From Veillonella nakazawae (GTDB taxonomy: Bacteria > Bacillota > Negativicutes > Veillonellales > Veillonellaceae): a stretch of DNA of 64,000 nt. Location: assembly GCF_013393365.1 (NCBI RefSeq), contig NZ_AP022321.1, positions 1,274,001 to 1,338,000 on the forward strand. Direction: 5' to 3'. Positions 9,682-18,231 of this stretch are shown one piece after another. Both the position numbers and the translations under genes were made by a program. Numbering within the stretch: the stretch's first letter is position 1; each line of letters begins with the position of its first letter. Below the pieces are notes generated by a model that ran no database searches, had not been told where the DNA came from, and saw only the letters and a program-made list of their open reading frames with translations.

Positions 9682-9724
9682 GCTACACCTTTCCTTTGAA
9701 ACATAAAACTTTAAATCTATATCT

Positions 9725-9754
9725 ATATTATTAGATTTTTTAATTTTTTGTCAA
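9725..9754 (-). promoter_or_regulatory. Candidate promoter of the liv operon
   Basis: On the minus strand, TTGACA (9749-9754) and TAATAT (9725-9730) are separated by 18 bases, and the -10 lies 44 bases before the livK ATG. The -35 is perfect and the -10 is imperfect. Confidence 0.55.
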
Positions 9755-9790
9755 TTAAAATAACTCTATAATAATATATACTATTATAAG

Positions 9791-11710
9791 TTATTCAGAT
9801 AGTCGTTCCCATTTTTCATATAATGCATCTAACTCACTTTGTGTTGATTCAATTTGTATGGAAATTTTGGACATTTCATCTAAATCTTGCTGTACTACAG
9901 GATTAGCTAATTGAACTTCATACATTTTCATAGTTGCTTCTAATCGAGCAATTTCAGATTCCACCTCAGCTAATTGCTTTTCTATCATATAGGCATTCGG
10001 CTTCTTCTGAGGCTCCTCTGTAGATTCTTCTACTGAAAGTATAGGTTCATTAATAGAAGTATGTTTATTATCACTAACACTGTTTTCTAAGTTTTGCTCG
10101 TTAGCTATGGCTAACAAATCTTCCTGTTCTTTTAACTTTTCTTTGTAATACGAGTAATTACCGAGATATTCAGTAATTTTTCCATCATCTAGAACAATGG
10201 TTTTTGTAGAAACTTGATCCAAAAAATATCTGTCATGAGAAATAATAAAGCAAGTACCTTCAAATTGTTGTAATGCTTCTTCCACAATTTCACGCGTTGG
10301 AATATCTAAATGGTTTGTCGGTTCGTCTAAGATAAGGAAATTATCTCCTTGAAGGAATAATTTTAACAATGCTAACCGAGCTCTCTCACCACCGGATAAG
10401 TCTCCTACTATCTTAAATACATCATCCCCTTTAAATAGGAATGAGCCTAATACATTGCGGGCTTTTTCTTCAGTATAGTTAAAATGGTTCATAACCTCTT
10501 CTACTACCTGCCAAGAATCATGTAATTCCTCATGCTCTTGTGAGAAGTATCCCACTTGTACGCGGTTACCAATATCTACGTGACCATTCTCAGGGAATAA
10601 TTCACCTACTATAGTTTTTACGAGTGTCGATTTACCAGCCCCGTTAGGTCCAATAAGGGCTACTGATTCTCCACGTCGTACTACGAGTGATATATCATCA
10701 ATGATAGGATCTTCACCATATCCTACTGATAAATGATCTAGAATAAGAACCTTATCGGCACTCATCGCAGCAGGGGGAAAAGAAAATTGTAAATGATGTG
10801 AAGTTACCGGTGCATCAAGTCGTTCTAAACGATTCAATTGAGACTGACGACCACGAGCCATTTTAGATTTAATACCTGCACGATATTTATCTATATAGGC
10901 CTCTGTCTTCTTGATGTACTCCTGTTGTTTCTCATAGGCCACCATATCTGCTTTCAAACGTTCATCCCGTTGTTGAATATAGCGGCTGTAATTACCACGA
11001 TAGATTGTCGCCTTATGGTTATCTAGTTCTACAACACCAGTGACAATACGATCTAAAAAATAGCGGTCATGGCTGACGATGAGAATACCGCCAGGATAGG
11101 CAGATAAATAACCCTCTAGCCACTCTAACATGTCCATATCTAAATGGTTAGTTGGCTCGTCTAAGAACAAAAAGTCTGGACGACGTACCAAGGCTTTAGC
11201 TAAATTAATGCGAGTCTTTTGACCACCAGAAAAAGCACTAGCTGGCTTATCTAAATCCTCATCGGTAAAACCAAGTCCATAAATGATACGTTTAGTCTTT
11301 TGCTCATAATCATAGCCACCTAGCCATTCTAAACGATTTTGCAAATAATCCAATCGCTGCAGATCCGATTCACTAGCTTCTTCAGACTCCAAACGCGTGG
11401 TAAGTTCTTTTAGTTGCTCCTCTAATACATGGACATCGGCCCAAGCTTTTTCAATTTCTGTAGCTAAACTATCATCTCCTAGATTTACATCTTGTTGTAA
11501 GTAACCAATACTGGCTACAGGAGACTTAACTACATTGCCTTCATCTAATTCTTCATAGCCTAATATGCATTTTAACAAGGTGGATTTCCCAGCCCCATTA
11601 GGTCCTACCAAGGCTAGTCGCTCACCTTCTTTTATCTCAAAAGACACATTGGAAAATACTTGGCGCACCCCAAATGATTTTCCAAGGCCTATCATTCGAA
11701 TGCGTTCCAT
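9791..11710 (-). CDS. ABC-F family ATPase (YdiF/Uup-like)
   Basis: Cytoplasmic twin-cassette ATPase of 639 aa without membrane domains. The first cassette has GPNGAGKST (about 36-44), signature FSGGQKTR and Walker B FLFLDEPTNHLDM. The linker is the ABC-F type (YIKKTEAYIDKYRAGIKSKMARGRQ, the P-site tRNA-interacting motif region). The second cassette has GPNGAGKST, LSGGERAR and FLILDEPTNHLD. A C-terminal extension of about 110 residues ends in a coiled coil (IEKQLAEVESEIARLE...). This layout matches housekeeping ribosome-associated ABC-F proteins rather than antibiotic-protection variants, though resistance cannot be excluded. AGGAGG lies seven bases before the ATG. It follows the secretin gene by 27 bases, so the two may be cotranscribed. 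Confidence 0.9.
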   Translation of the reverse strand: MERIRMIGLGKSFGVRQVFSNVSFEIKEGERLALVGPNGAGKSTLLKCILGYEELDEGNVVKSPVASIGYLQQDVNLGDDSLATEIEKAWADVHVLEEQLKELTTRLESEEASESDLQRLDYLQNRLEWLGGYDYEQKTKRIIYGLGFTDEDLDKPASAFSGGQKTRINLAKALVRRPDFLFLDEPTNHLDMDMLEWLEGYLSAYPGGILIVSHDRYFLDRIVTGVVELDNHKATIYRGNYSRYIQQRDERLKADMVAYEKQQEYIKKTEAYIDKYRAGIKSKMARGRQSQLNRLERLDAPVTSHHLQFSFPPAAMSADKVLILDHLSVGYGEDPIIDDISLVVRRGESVALIGPNGAGKSTLVKTIVGELFPENGHVDIGNRVQVGYFSQEHEELHDSWQVVEEVMNHFNYTEEKARNVLGSFLFKGDDVFKIVGDLSGGERARLALLKLFLQGDNFLILDEPTNHLDIPTREIVEEALQQFEGTCFIISHDRYFLDQVSTKTIVLDDGKITEYLGNYSYYKEKLKEQEDLLAIANEQNLENSVSDNKHTSINEPILSVEESTEEPQKKPNAYMIEKQLAEVESEIARLEATMKMYEVQLANPVVQQDLDEMSKISIQIESTQSELDALYEKWERLSE

Positions 11711-11737
11711 TCATAACCTCCTAATCATTACCCTTTA

Positions 11738-13126
11738 TTATACCACAATTGCCCGAACTAATATTAGCATCTCTATAGAATCTTTTGTTTTTCTACTATG
11801 TCGGAATAATTTACCTAGTAAAGGAATATCTCCTAAAATAGGTACTTTTTGAATTTGATGTTGATCGCGATTATCCATAAGTCCACCTATAACGAGTACC
11901 TCTCCAGGTTGTAACCGCACCCGTGTATGTGCTTGCCGCGTACTAATTTTATAAGCTTTCATTTCGGATACCATGATAGGTGTACTTACTTCAGCGTGAA
12001 TTTTTGCATCTACACCGCCATCCCCAGTAATAATAGGCGTGTAGTTTAACTTAATCCCCACCTCTTCATAACGTGTAGAACGCTTACGTTCGCCATTCAC
12101 TTCGGACTCTTCTATAACAGGGATACGTTCACCGATCAAGATATGTGCTGTTTCACCATTTAAGGCCATAATAGATGGCTTAGCAATTAGCGCGGCTTTA
12201 CCGGAACTTTCCATAAGACTCAACTCGGGTTTCACAAAAAATTTATAGGCTTCACCACCGGGTGTTTTACCAAAGGTAACGGCCCCGTAAGAATTAGTTT
12301 TATCTTCACCATGTCCTGTCAAGCTAAGCCACGACCACCGAATGCCTTGCTCCTTTGCATAAGATTGTTCCATAGCAATGACTGTCGCTTCTAATTGTAC
12401 TTGCTTAGGCTCCTTATCTATAGCTTTAACCAGTGTTTCTACACGCCGTTTCTCTCCACTGGTCAAATGCATAATCACTTCATTTTGTTCTGAAAGTACC
12501 GCCATTTTATCATGTTTCACAACAGTGCCCATTATATTTTTTAAAGACTCTGCTGGCAAATGCTCCGGTGTTATAACATATAATTCTCTATTTTCAAGTG
12601 CTTTGTCATCTGGCTCAATAAGAATCGTATTATATTGTTTTGAAACGGAAAAATGATATAGCCTTCCTAATTCTTTTATAAGATCCTCTGGTGTTTCACC
12701 TTGCACAGTAGCCGTAATGTTACCTGTTAAAGATTCTACACCCATAACAGATATACGATAACTCCGACAAATCCCTAATACTGTTTCTTTTAGAGAAGCA
12801 TTACGAACGGATATCGTAATTGATCCTTTTGATTTTCTCAGCTCGCCCTTTTCATTAATTACGTTATCCTTTTCTATGTCATTATTATTATTTGATTTAC
12901 CATTACTAATTTCTCTATCTAGTGAGTCCCTATCGCTTTCTAGATTAGTAGTTACTGCTGGCCCTGTATTACTCGCTAATACTATAGAAGATTCCCCTAA
13001 TGATGCATATAGAAACATAACCACTATTATAATTATTTTTAGTAGTATGCTAGCTTTGAATAGTTTTTTTCTTACTATGGTCACTCTACTACGTAAGCAA
13101 TCCTTACCTAATTGATTTTTAACCAC
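11738..13126 (-). CDS. Short secretin (PilQ/GspD-like outer-membrane channel)
   Basis: Protein of 462 aa. A long basic n-region precedes a hydrophobic segment (about 29-46), then a low-complexity Ser/Asn/Asp stretch (about 50-100). An STN-like domain (about 102-172), an N1-like KH segment (about 181-237) and a secretin domain (about 243-462) follow. The secretin domain carries the family ending VLVIGGLMDNRDQ...VPILGDIPLLGKLFR, then a beta strand MLILVRAIV. It is much shorter than typical PilQ or GspD (over 600 aa). GTG start with GGAGG nine bases upstream; it overlaps the preceding gene by 19 bases. It should form an outer-membrane ring. No ATPase, platform or pilin gene is in the window, so whether it serves type IV pili or secretion is unknown. 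Confidence 0.85.
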   Translation of the reverse strand: MVKNQLGKDCLRSRVTIVRKKLFKASILLKIIIIVVMFLYASLGESSIVLASNTGPAVTTNLESDRDSLDREISNGKSNNNNDIEKDNVINEKGELRKSKGSITISVRNASLKETVLGICRSYRISVMGVESLTGNITATVQGETPEDLIKELGRLYHFSVSKQYNTILIEPDDKALENRELYVITPEHLPAESLKNIMGTVVKHDKMAVLSEQNEVIMHLTSGEKRRVETLVKAIDKEPKQVQLEATVIAMEQSYAKEQGIRWSWLSLTGHGEDKTNSYGAVTFGKTPGGEAYKFFVKPELSLMESSGKAALIAKPSIMALNGETAHILIGERIPVIEESEVNGERKRSTRYEEVGIKLNYTPIITGDGGVDAKIHAEVSTPIMVSEMKAYKISTRQAHTRVRLQPGEVLVIGGLMDNRDQHQIQKVPILGDIPLLGKLFRHSRKTKDSIEMLILVRAIVV

Positions 13127-13938
13127 CGTGATGAACCTCCTTCAACGATTTCTACACCACTTGCACTTATATTAGAGACAGTAACGCTATGCCAAACCAT
13201 CCCAACAGTAACCATTTGCTCCTCTGTACCTTTTCGTAAAATAGCAATAATCTCATTGCCCTCAACAATACCAACAAGTTCAACAGGCTGTTCCATACTA
13301 GAAGAATTTAACCTACTATGAGACTTTGAATTAATTTGATTATTAGTAAAATCATCACTGCTATCACTAATGGTTTTATCCCCTGTGTGTTTATTCTTAT
13401 TCTGTGTTCTCCTGGTTTTATACCTATTAGTCCGTCCTTTATATGTATCCCTGCCTGAGTACTTACTATTATTAAACCCTTGCATATCATTAATGCTATC
13501 AGCCACTTCATCTACATCCTTAGTATCTTCATGTCTACCATGTACATCATTATCTGGTAAATCTTTAAAAACCTCTCTCCAAGGATGCCCGCGTTCCACG
13601 CTGCTCACATCATATAACAAACGGCCTTCACTTTTAGTTTTTAGATTGTCATCTTTTCTCGTTTCTTTAGCATCACTGTTATGATGTTTCTGTCTATTAT
13701 GTGATATTCCTTCTGATGATTCTTTTGAACTTAATCGGGTCTGATTATTTTCCCCACCATTAACATGCTCAGGTTGTATATGAACACGTTCTTCTTCGTG
13801 AGGATATAAAACACCAACGATTAATATGCCAACTATAATTACAAGAAAAACAGAAATAATAATTTTATAGTGACGAATAATAAAATACTGTTTATCAATC
13901 CATAATTTAATGCGTTGTATATAATCTTGTAAGTTCAT
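13108..13938 (-). CDS. PilP/GspC-like inner-membrane partner of the secretin
   Basis: Bitopic protein of 276 aa: a short cytoplasmic part, one membrane helix (about 23-46), a long hydrophilic disordered region rich in Ser, Asn, Lys and Asp (about 50-210), and a compact C-terminal beta domain (about 216-276). That domain begins PVELVGIVEGNEIIAILRKG and ends VEIVEGGSSRWLKIN. Such an architecture, directly upstream of and overlapping a secretin gene, is that of PilP or GspC periplasmic connectors. The PilP/GspC call is inference from architecture and context; the middle region has no recognisable fold. The ribosome site AGGAGGT is paired with an upstream ACCTCCT (see the regulatory entry). Confidence 0.6.
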   Translation of the reverse strand: MNLQDYIQRIKLWIDKQYFIIRHYKIIISVFLVIIVGILIVGVLYPHEEERVHIQPEHVNGGENNQTRLSSKESSEGISHNRQKHHNSDAKETRKDDNLKTKSEGRLLYDVSSVERGHPWREVFKDLPDNDVHGRHEDTKDVDEVADSINDMQGFNNSKYSGRDTYKGRTNRYKTRRTQNKNKHTGDKTISDSSDDFTNNQINSKSHSRLNSSSMEQPVELVGIVEGNEIIAILRKGTEEQMVTVGMVWHSVTVSNISASGVEIVEGGSSRWLKIN

Positions 13939-13943
13939 ATTCC

Positions 13944-13970
13944 ACCTCCTGCTGACATATTCTAGGAGGT
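13944..13970 (-). promoter_or_regulatory. Hairpin sequestering the ribosome site of the PilP-like gene
   Basis: The Shine-Dalgarno AGGAGGT (13944-13950, minus strand) is perfectly complementary to ACCTCCT (13964-13970), with a 13-base loop. Pairing would hide the ribosome site that lies six bases before the start codon. Visible in the sequence; regulation is inferred. Confidence 0.5.
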
Positions 13971-13991
13971 CCTTTTAAATTCCTACAAAAA

Positions 13992-14031
13992 AATGACTCT
14001 ACCAGTCACCTAGGTGACTAATAGAGTCATT
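13992..14031 (-). terminator. Terminator, probably the original galE-operon terminator
   Basis: A 19-bp near-perfect inverted repeat (arms 13992-14010 and 14013-14031, two adjacent mismatched positions), followed on the minus strand by seven T. It lies 21 bases outside the left copy of the IS target duplication, so before the insertion it would have been close behind galE. Confidence 0.75.
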
Positions 14032-14052
14032 CATTATATTGACAAATCAAAA

Positions 14053-14060
14053 GGATTTGT
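14053..14060. repeat. Left 8-bp target-site duplication of the IS
   Basis: GGATTTGT, repeated exactly at 15398-15405, directly flanks the left terminal inverted repeat. Confidence 0.9.
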
Positions 14061-14085
14061 GGGTTATAGGACAAAAAGTGTGTGT
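14061..14085 (+). repeat. IS left terminal inverted repeat (25 bp)
   Basis: It begins GGGTTATAGGACAAAAAG and matches the reverse complement of 15373-15397 at 24 of 25 positions; the single difference is at base 3. Confidence 0.92.
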
Positions 14086-14087
14086 GA

Positions 14088-15200
14088 CTAATCCCAATAA
14101 GTTGGAAAATCTGTAGACATATGTAGCTCATTCCAAACAGGAGCATCACCCCATTGAGGTATTGAGCGATCTATTTGGCAATAATCAGATAACCGTTTGT
14201 AGATAGCAGCAATCGATTCATCTGTAGGCATACAATTTAATATATCTGAAATAGAAAGCGGTCTTGGTGAGTGCATATAGCACCACCAATAGACCGCTTT
14301 TAGTCTTCTTTCAAGTGAAAGGCCCCTATGAGATCGTAACATACTTCTTAGTTGAGCATTTACTCCACCTTCAATACGATTATTTGTTGTAGGTACTGTA
14401 ATATCAATACATTCCAAAAATGTAAATAAAGTTTGTTGCCTAATCAGACGCCATAATGATGATTCGGCTTTAAGCAAACGCTCATGTGTAGAGCGTTTGT
14501 TCCCGAATTCATCAATCGTCATTTCTCGTAAAAAATCAGAATATGTCATTCGCCACGCTGAAAGTTCATTAATCCATACAAGAGCTTGATCCATTGTTTT
14601 CACATTAAATAAATCTTTAGCCAGAGTATAAAGATCCTTTCCTGCTAACGTTTTAGGTCTACTTGTCGTATATCGTCTAACCTGACAAAAAATGTGAAAC
14701 AAGCATCTTTGGTGACTGCTATGAGGCCAAACTTTACGTAATGCTTTAGGCAAACCATTAGCACCATCAGACACAACAACTTTAGGTTCGGCAATCCGTT
14801 CCATTAAACACTGCCAAGCTCTAGCATGCTCATAACGACAGACATACCATCCTAGAACATGAGTATCATTGCAACAAATCAAAACACATAAATTCCTAGC
14901 TAAGTAAATTCCATCAAGATATACCACATCATGTACTTCTTCCACTTTTGGTGGCAATGGCCATATGGACCAAAATTTAGCGGTTTTACGCCTGAATGTA
15001 CGACCTTTACCAGGCATATCAGCTTGAATATTGGTGCTGAATAACCAATTCAAGAATAGGCTTAACTCTTTACTTAAATTATTAATTTTAACGGTAAATG
15101 CCACCTTACAATGTTTGCAAAACCAACGCTGAGAACCAGATTTTAAAACACCGTGTTTAATACATGTTTCATTACAATCAGGACATTTTATTTGTCGCAT
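14088..15200 (-). CDS. IS1249-like DDE transposase
   Basis: Transposase of 370 aa. A zinc-binding N-terminus has two CxxC pairs (IKCPDC and WFCKHC). A DDE nuclease follows, with Asp in VVYLDGIYL, Asp in VVVSDGANGLPKAL and Glu in NNRIEGGVNAQLRSMLR. The spacer carries WPHSSHQRCLFH, typical of IS256-superfamily enzymes. I start at ATG 15200, preceded by GGAGG; a longer frame starting at 15215 would put that ribosome site inside its own coding sequence. No frameshift or internal stop, so it is probably active. Confidence 0.88.
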   Translation of the reverse strand: MRQIKCPDCNETCIKHGVLKSGSQRWFCKHCKVAFTVKINNLSKELSLFLNWLFSTNIQADMPGKGRTFRRKTAKFWSIWPLPPKVEEVHDVVYLDGIYLARNLCVLICCNDTHVLGWYVCRYEHARAWQCLMERIAEPKVVVSDGANGLPKALRKVWPHSSHQRCLFHIFCQVRRYTTSRPKTLAGKDLYTLAKDLFNVKTMDQALVWINELSAWRMTYSDFLREMTIDEFGNKRSTHERLLKAESSLWRLIRQQTLFTFLECIDITVPTTNNRIEGGVNAQLRSMLRSHRGLSLERRLKAVYWWCYMHSPRPLSISDILNCMPTDESIAAIYKRLSDYCQIDRSIPQWGDAPVWNELHMSTDFPTYWD

Positions 15201-15283
15201 AAACTCTTCCTCCATATTTGTTTATATATAGGAAGATATAACCTCATTTTAGTCAGTAATTACAAGGGTTAATTGATGTTTTC

Positions 15284-15300
15284 ACCCACACTTTTTGTCC
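15284..15300 (-). repeat. Internal copy of the IS end sequence
   Basis: Matches 16 of 17 bases of the outer right end (15373-15389), in the same orientation, 89 bases further in. It may be a second transposase-binding site or the trace of an older end. Confidence 0.6.
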
Positions 15301-15327
15301 ACCCTCAAACTTCTCCAAAAAAAGATT

Positions 15328-15370
15328 AAACCCTTATAACACTAGTAAATATCTAGTGTTATAAGGGTTT
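15328..15370. terminator. Bidirectional terminator inside the IS right end
   Basis: An 18-bp perfect stem (arms 15328-15345 and 15353-15370) with a 7-base loop. It is followed by T-runs on both strands (TTTTT on plus, seven T on minus after AATC). It should stop readthrough from galE into the transposase and now acts as the galE terminator. Confidence 0.85.
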
Positions 15371-15372
15371 TT

Positions 15373-15397
15373 ACACACACTTTTTGTCCTATAAGCC
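15373..15397 (-). repeat. IS right terminal inverted repeat (25 bp)
   Basis: Reverse complement of 14061-14085 with one mismatch; it directly abuts the right copy of the 8-bp duplication. Confidence 0.92.
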
Positions 15398-15405
15398 GGA
15401 TTTGT
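15398..15405. repeat. Right 8-bp target-site duplication of the IS
   Basis: GGATTTGT, identical to 14053-14060, seven bases from the galE stop codon. Confidence 0.9.
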
Positions 15406-15412
15406 TCTTGTT

Positions 15413-16402
15413 TTATTTGCTTTTAAAACCATCAGGATGAGATGTATGCCATTTCCAAGCATCTTTGATAACATCGGCTACATTACTGAATTTAGGATCC
15501 CAACCAAGTAATTCTTTAATTTTTTCAGAGGAAGCAATCAATGTACCTGGATCGCCAGCACGACGATCACCATATTGAACAGGAATATCGATACCAGTTA
15601 CCTCTTTAGCAGTTTCAATAATTTCCTTAACGGAGAAGCCATTGCCACTACCAAGATTAAACACTTGAGATTCACCACCGTTACGCAAATAATCCATTGC
15701 TAACACATGAGCTGTAGCCAAATCATTAACATGAATATAATCGCGTACACATGTACCATCAGCTGTATTATAATCAGTACCAAAAACAGTTATGTGCTCT
15801 CTTTTACCACGAGCTGCATCTAGCACAAGCGGAATCAAATGTGTTTCCGGATGATGATCTTCCCCAATCGTACCAGACGAATCTGCGCCAGCCGCATTAA
15901 AATAACGCAATGCAACATACGTAGAACCATAAATAGCACTATAATCAGATAGCATTTCTTCAATCATCAGTTTAGTACGACCATATACATTAGTTGGATG
16001 CAATGGCGCATCTTCACGAATTGGCACTATCTCTGGTTCCCCATAAACAGCAGCTGTACTGGAAAATACAAAATGTTTTACACCAGCATTACGAGCAGAC
16101 TCAATAAGATGATATGAGCCAACTACATTATTTTCATAATAAATAGCTGGATTTACCATAGATTCACCGACCTGTGAATGAGCCGCAAAATGCATAACAC
16201 CAATGATATTATGACCTTTCATAATATCTACTAATTTTGGATCTGCTATATCCATATTGTAGAACTGTACCCCTTCAGGAATAGATTCTACATGTCCGCG
16301 AGATAAATTATCTACAATGATTGGTGTATAACCTGCTTGTTGTAAGGCACGTACAGTATGACTCCCAATATAGCCAGCCCCACCTGTTACTAAAATATTC
16401 AT
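15413..16402 (-). CDS. galE: UDP-glucose 4-epimerase
   Basis: Cytoplasmic NAD-dependent epimerase of 329 aa interconverting UDP-glucose and UDP-galactose. NAD-binding TGGAGYIGSH (about 6-15) and the catalytic pair YGRTK are present, and FNLGSGNGFSVKEII and DRRAGDPGTLIAS are GalE hallmarks. AAGGGGG precedes the ATG. It follows pgi by nine bases. Its natural downstream region has been split by the IS. With galU and pgi nearby it feeds surface-polysaccharide precursors. Confidence 0.95.
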   Translation of the reverse strand: MNILVTGGAGYIGSHTVRALQQAGYTPIIVDNLSRGHVESIPEGVQFYNMDIADPKLVDIMKGHNIIGVMHFAAHSQVGESMVNPAIYYENNVVGSYHLIESARNAGVKHFVFSSTAAVYGEPEIVPIREDAPLHPTNVYGRTKLMIEEMLSDYSAIYGSTYVALRYFNAAGADSSGTIGEDHHPETHLIPLVLDAARGKREHITVFGTDYNTADGTCVRDYIHVNDLATAHVLAMDYLRNGGESQVFNLGSGNGFSVKEIIETAKEVTGIDIPVQYGDRRAGDPGTLIASSEKIKELLGWDPKFSNVADVIKDAWKWHTSHPDGFKSK

Positions 16403-16411
16403 AGTTCCCCC

Positions 16412-17848
16412 TTATGAATTATGTGTATCCTTTGCACGAGCTAATTTAGGCCCGATGAGACGCTTATAAACTTCAACCCCTGGTTGGTCAAAGGCATCAA
16501 CACCAGCAAAAATAGATTCAAAATAAACTGCCCAACAATGCATAAACATAATTTCCCCTAAATGGAATGAATTTAATGTTGGTACAGTTATCGTCATATT
16601 AAAACGATTATCGCTAGATAAGGCCTCTCTATTGGCATCTAAAGCAATATTCAAAATATCACAAATACCTACATTTCCAAGTGCTTGTAATCGTTCATAT
16701 TGACTATGTGTATTAGGCACTACAAGATTATGCTTCCAATCCTTAACCTTAATAAATTGAACCACCTTATTAAGACGGCCCTCTTGATGCTCTTGTACTT
16801 GAGCATGCATATCCATAGTCCCTACTGCAGCAACCGGTGTACGACCATATGGTAAGCAAGTATTACTCATCTTCCCTAAAGATTCGGATAATAGTTGTAC
16901 ATACCAATCAGATAAGGAGTGAAGCGCTTCACCATAAGGCATAAACACCTCAATAATACGACCGTACCGTTCAGACGCAATATATTTTAGTAAAGCACTT
17001 AATAAAGCAGGATTTTTAAAAATATCCTCTTCTTGACAGGCCGCATCCATTGAAGCTGCACCTGCCAAGAAACCTTCAATATCAAATCCTACGAGAGCAG
17101 CTGTAACAAAACCTACTTCAGTAAATACAGAGAAACGACCACCGACACCATAAGGAATACTATAGGTCTTCCAATGATTCTCTATCGCCATAGAGCGTAA
17201 AACTGTAGGATGTTCATCATCAGACATATCGGTAACAGCTACCACTTCATAATTTATATTACGCTCTTGTAAAGCTTTTTCCAAAATCATGAAGTTAGCC
17301 ATTGGCTCGATGGTAGAACCTGACTTAGATGTAATAACGAGCATCACCTTATAGTCTGATCCTTTTGTCTGAGCTTGGTACTCTAAAGTGCGAATAAGAC
17401 CAGCTAAATAGTCACCATCTACATTAAAGCCTGCAAAATACATGCGTGGATATCCGTTTCGTTCTTCCGTACTAAGATTATTCCAAAACGCACCACATTG
17501 GACATCGAAAATAACCTTACTCCCCAAGTAAGAGCCACCAATGCCTACAGATACAACTGTGTCAATATTATGGCGAGCATAGTCCCGCAGTTCATAAAGT
17601 CGTTTCAACATTGCAGGTGTATTGATACCATCTTCTGAAATATAAGGAAGTTGGTAAAACAATACCGGTTCAGGCAAGCCATCCTTAGAAACATGTCCTT
17701 CTTCAAAGCCTGTAGAACGCAAAATATTTGTATGACGCCAAACATTTTGTATAGCACGCTCAAAGTTATTTACGTCTCGTTCTTGTATGCAACTTTCATT
17801 ATATATGTTATCGTAATCTAACTCGAACCCCGATTGTAACCGCAACAT
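16412..17848 (-). CDS. pgi: Glucose-6-phosphate isomerase
   Basis: Cytoplasmic enzyme of 478 aa interconverting glucose-6-P and fructose-6-P. Phosphate-binding VSVGIGGSYLGSKV and VITSKSGST are present, as are the PGI signature GGRFSVFTEVG and the C-terminal active-site region NSFHLGEIMFMHCWAVYFES. Length matches the shorter bacterial PGI type. I start at ATG 17848 with AAGGAG upstream; an in-frame TTG one codon earlier is less likely. Veillonella ferments lactate rather than sugars, so the enzyme probably acts in the gluconeogenic direction to make UDP-sugars (inference from known genus physiology). Confidence 0.93.
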   Translation of the reverse strand: MLRLQSGFELDYDNIYNESCIQERDVNNFERAIQNVWRHTNILRSTGFEEGHVSKDGLPEPVLFYQLPYISEDGINTPAMLKRLYELRDYARHNIDTVVSVGIGGSYLGSKVIFDVQCGAFWNNLSTEERNGYPRMYFAGFNVDGDYLAGLIRTLEYQAQTKGSDYKVMLVITSKSGSTIEPMANFMILEKALQERNINYEVVAVTDMSDDEHPTVLRSMAIENHWKTYSIPYGVGGRFSVFTEVGFVTAALVGFDIEGFLAGAASMDAACQEEDIFKNPALLSALLKYIASERYGRIIEVFMPYGEALHSLSDWYVQLLSESLGKMSNTCLPYGRTPVAAVGTMDMHAQVQEHQEGRLNKVVQFIKVKDWKHNLVVPNTHSQYERLQALGNVGICDILNIALDANREALSSDNRFNMTITVPTLNSFHLGEIMFMHCWAVYFESIFAGVDAFDQPGVEVYKRLIGPKLARAKDTHNS

Positions 17849-17932
17849 CAAATATCTCCTTTACTGACATTTTATGTACAATATTCTACTCATTATATCA
17901 TAAAACAATGAATAAAATATTAGTTTATGCAA

Positions 17933-18211
17933 TCATTTTACCCACAAACCATAGCCAAAACCCACTGCATAAACAGACCATAACAATGCGATAGGAATAG
18001 CTAGTTTAAACTTAAGCTTTAAAGTCTTATGACGCAAAATAACCATACCTAATAGAGCACCAATGCCGCCAAAGGCAAATGCTAAAAATAATAATGTAAA
18101 CTCTGAAATTCGATCATATCCCTTTATAGCACATAACTTATCATAGCCATACATACTAAATACAATTAGATTCCATACGCCTACAGTAACCCAAAATTGT
18201 GTATCACTCAT
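17933..18211 (-). CDS. DUF1294-family small membrane protein
   Basis: A 92-aa protein with three hydrophobic segments. The family signature is visible: MYGYDKLCAIKGYDRISE, then FGGIGALLGMVILRHKTLKLKF. The function of DUF1294 is not known. It lies between the second epimerase (20 bases upstream) and pgi (84 bases downstream) and probably belongs to that transcript. Confidence 0.85.
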   Translation of the reverse strand: MSDTQFWVTVGVWNLIVFSMYGYDKLCAIKGYDRISEFTLLFLAFAFGGIGALLGMVILRHKTLKLKFKLAIPIALLWSVYAVGFGYGLWVK

Positions 18212-18231
18212 GTCCCCAAACCTTATATTTA

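Larger units (their letters stand above)
14061..15397 (-). mobile_element. Intact IS1249-like insertion sequence (IS256-related)
   Basis: A 1337-bp element bounded by 25-bp inverted repeats with one mismatch and by a perfect 8-bp duplication GGATTTGT. It carries one full-length transposase gene whose stop codon lies two bases inside the left repeat. Near its right end it has an 18-bp bidirectional terminator and an internal copy of the repeat core. The family call follows from the transposase C-terminal motif NNRIEGGVNAQLR and the 8-bp duplication. The element sits eight bases behind the galE stop codon. Clean ends and an intact gene suggest recent insertion. Confidence 0.9.

Noticed and set aside
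9284..9706. Plus-strand open frame opposite livK
   Set aside because: Low-complexity antisense shadow of the livK codons, no ribosome site, no family.
13370..13684. Plus-strand Leu/Ser-rich frame over the PilP-like gene
   Set aside because: Antisense shadow of a Ser/Asn/Lys/Asp-rich disordered region.
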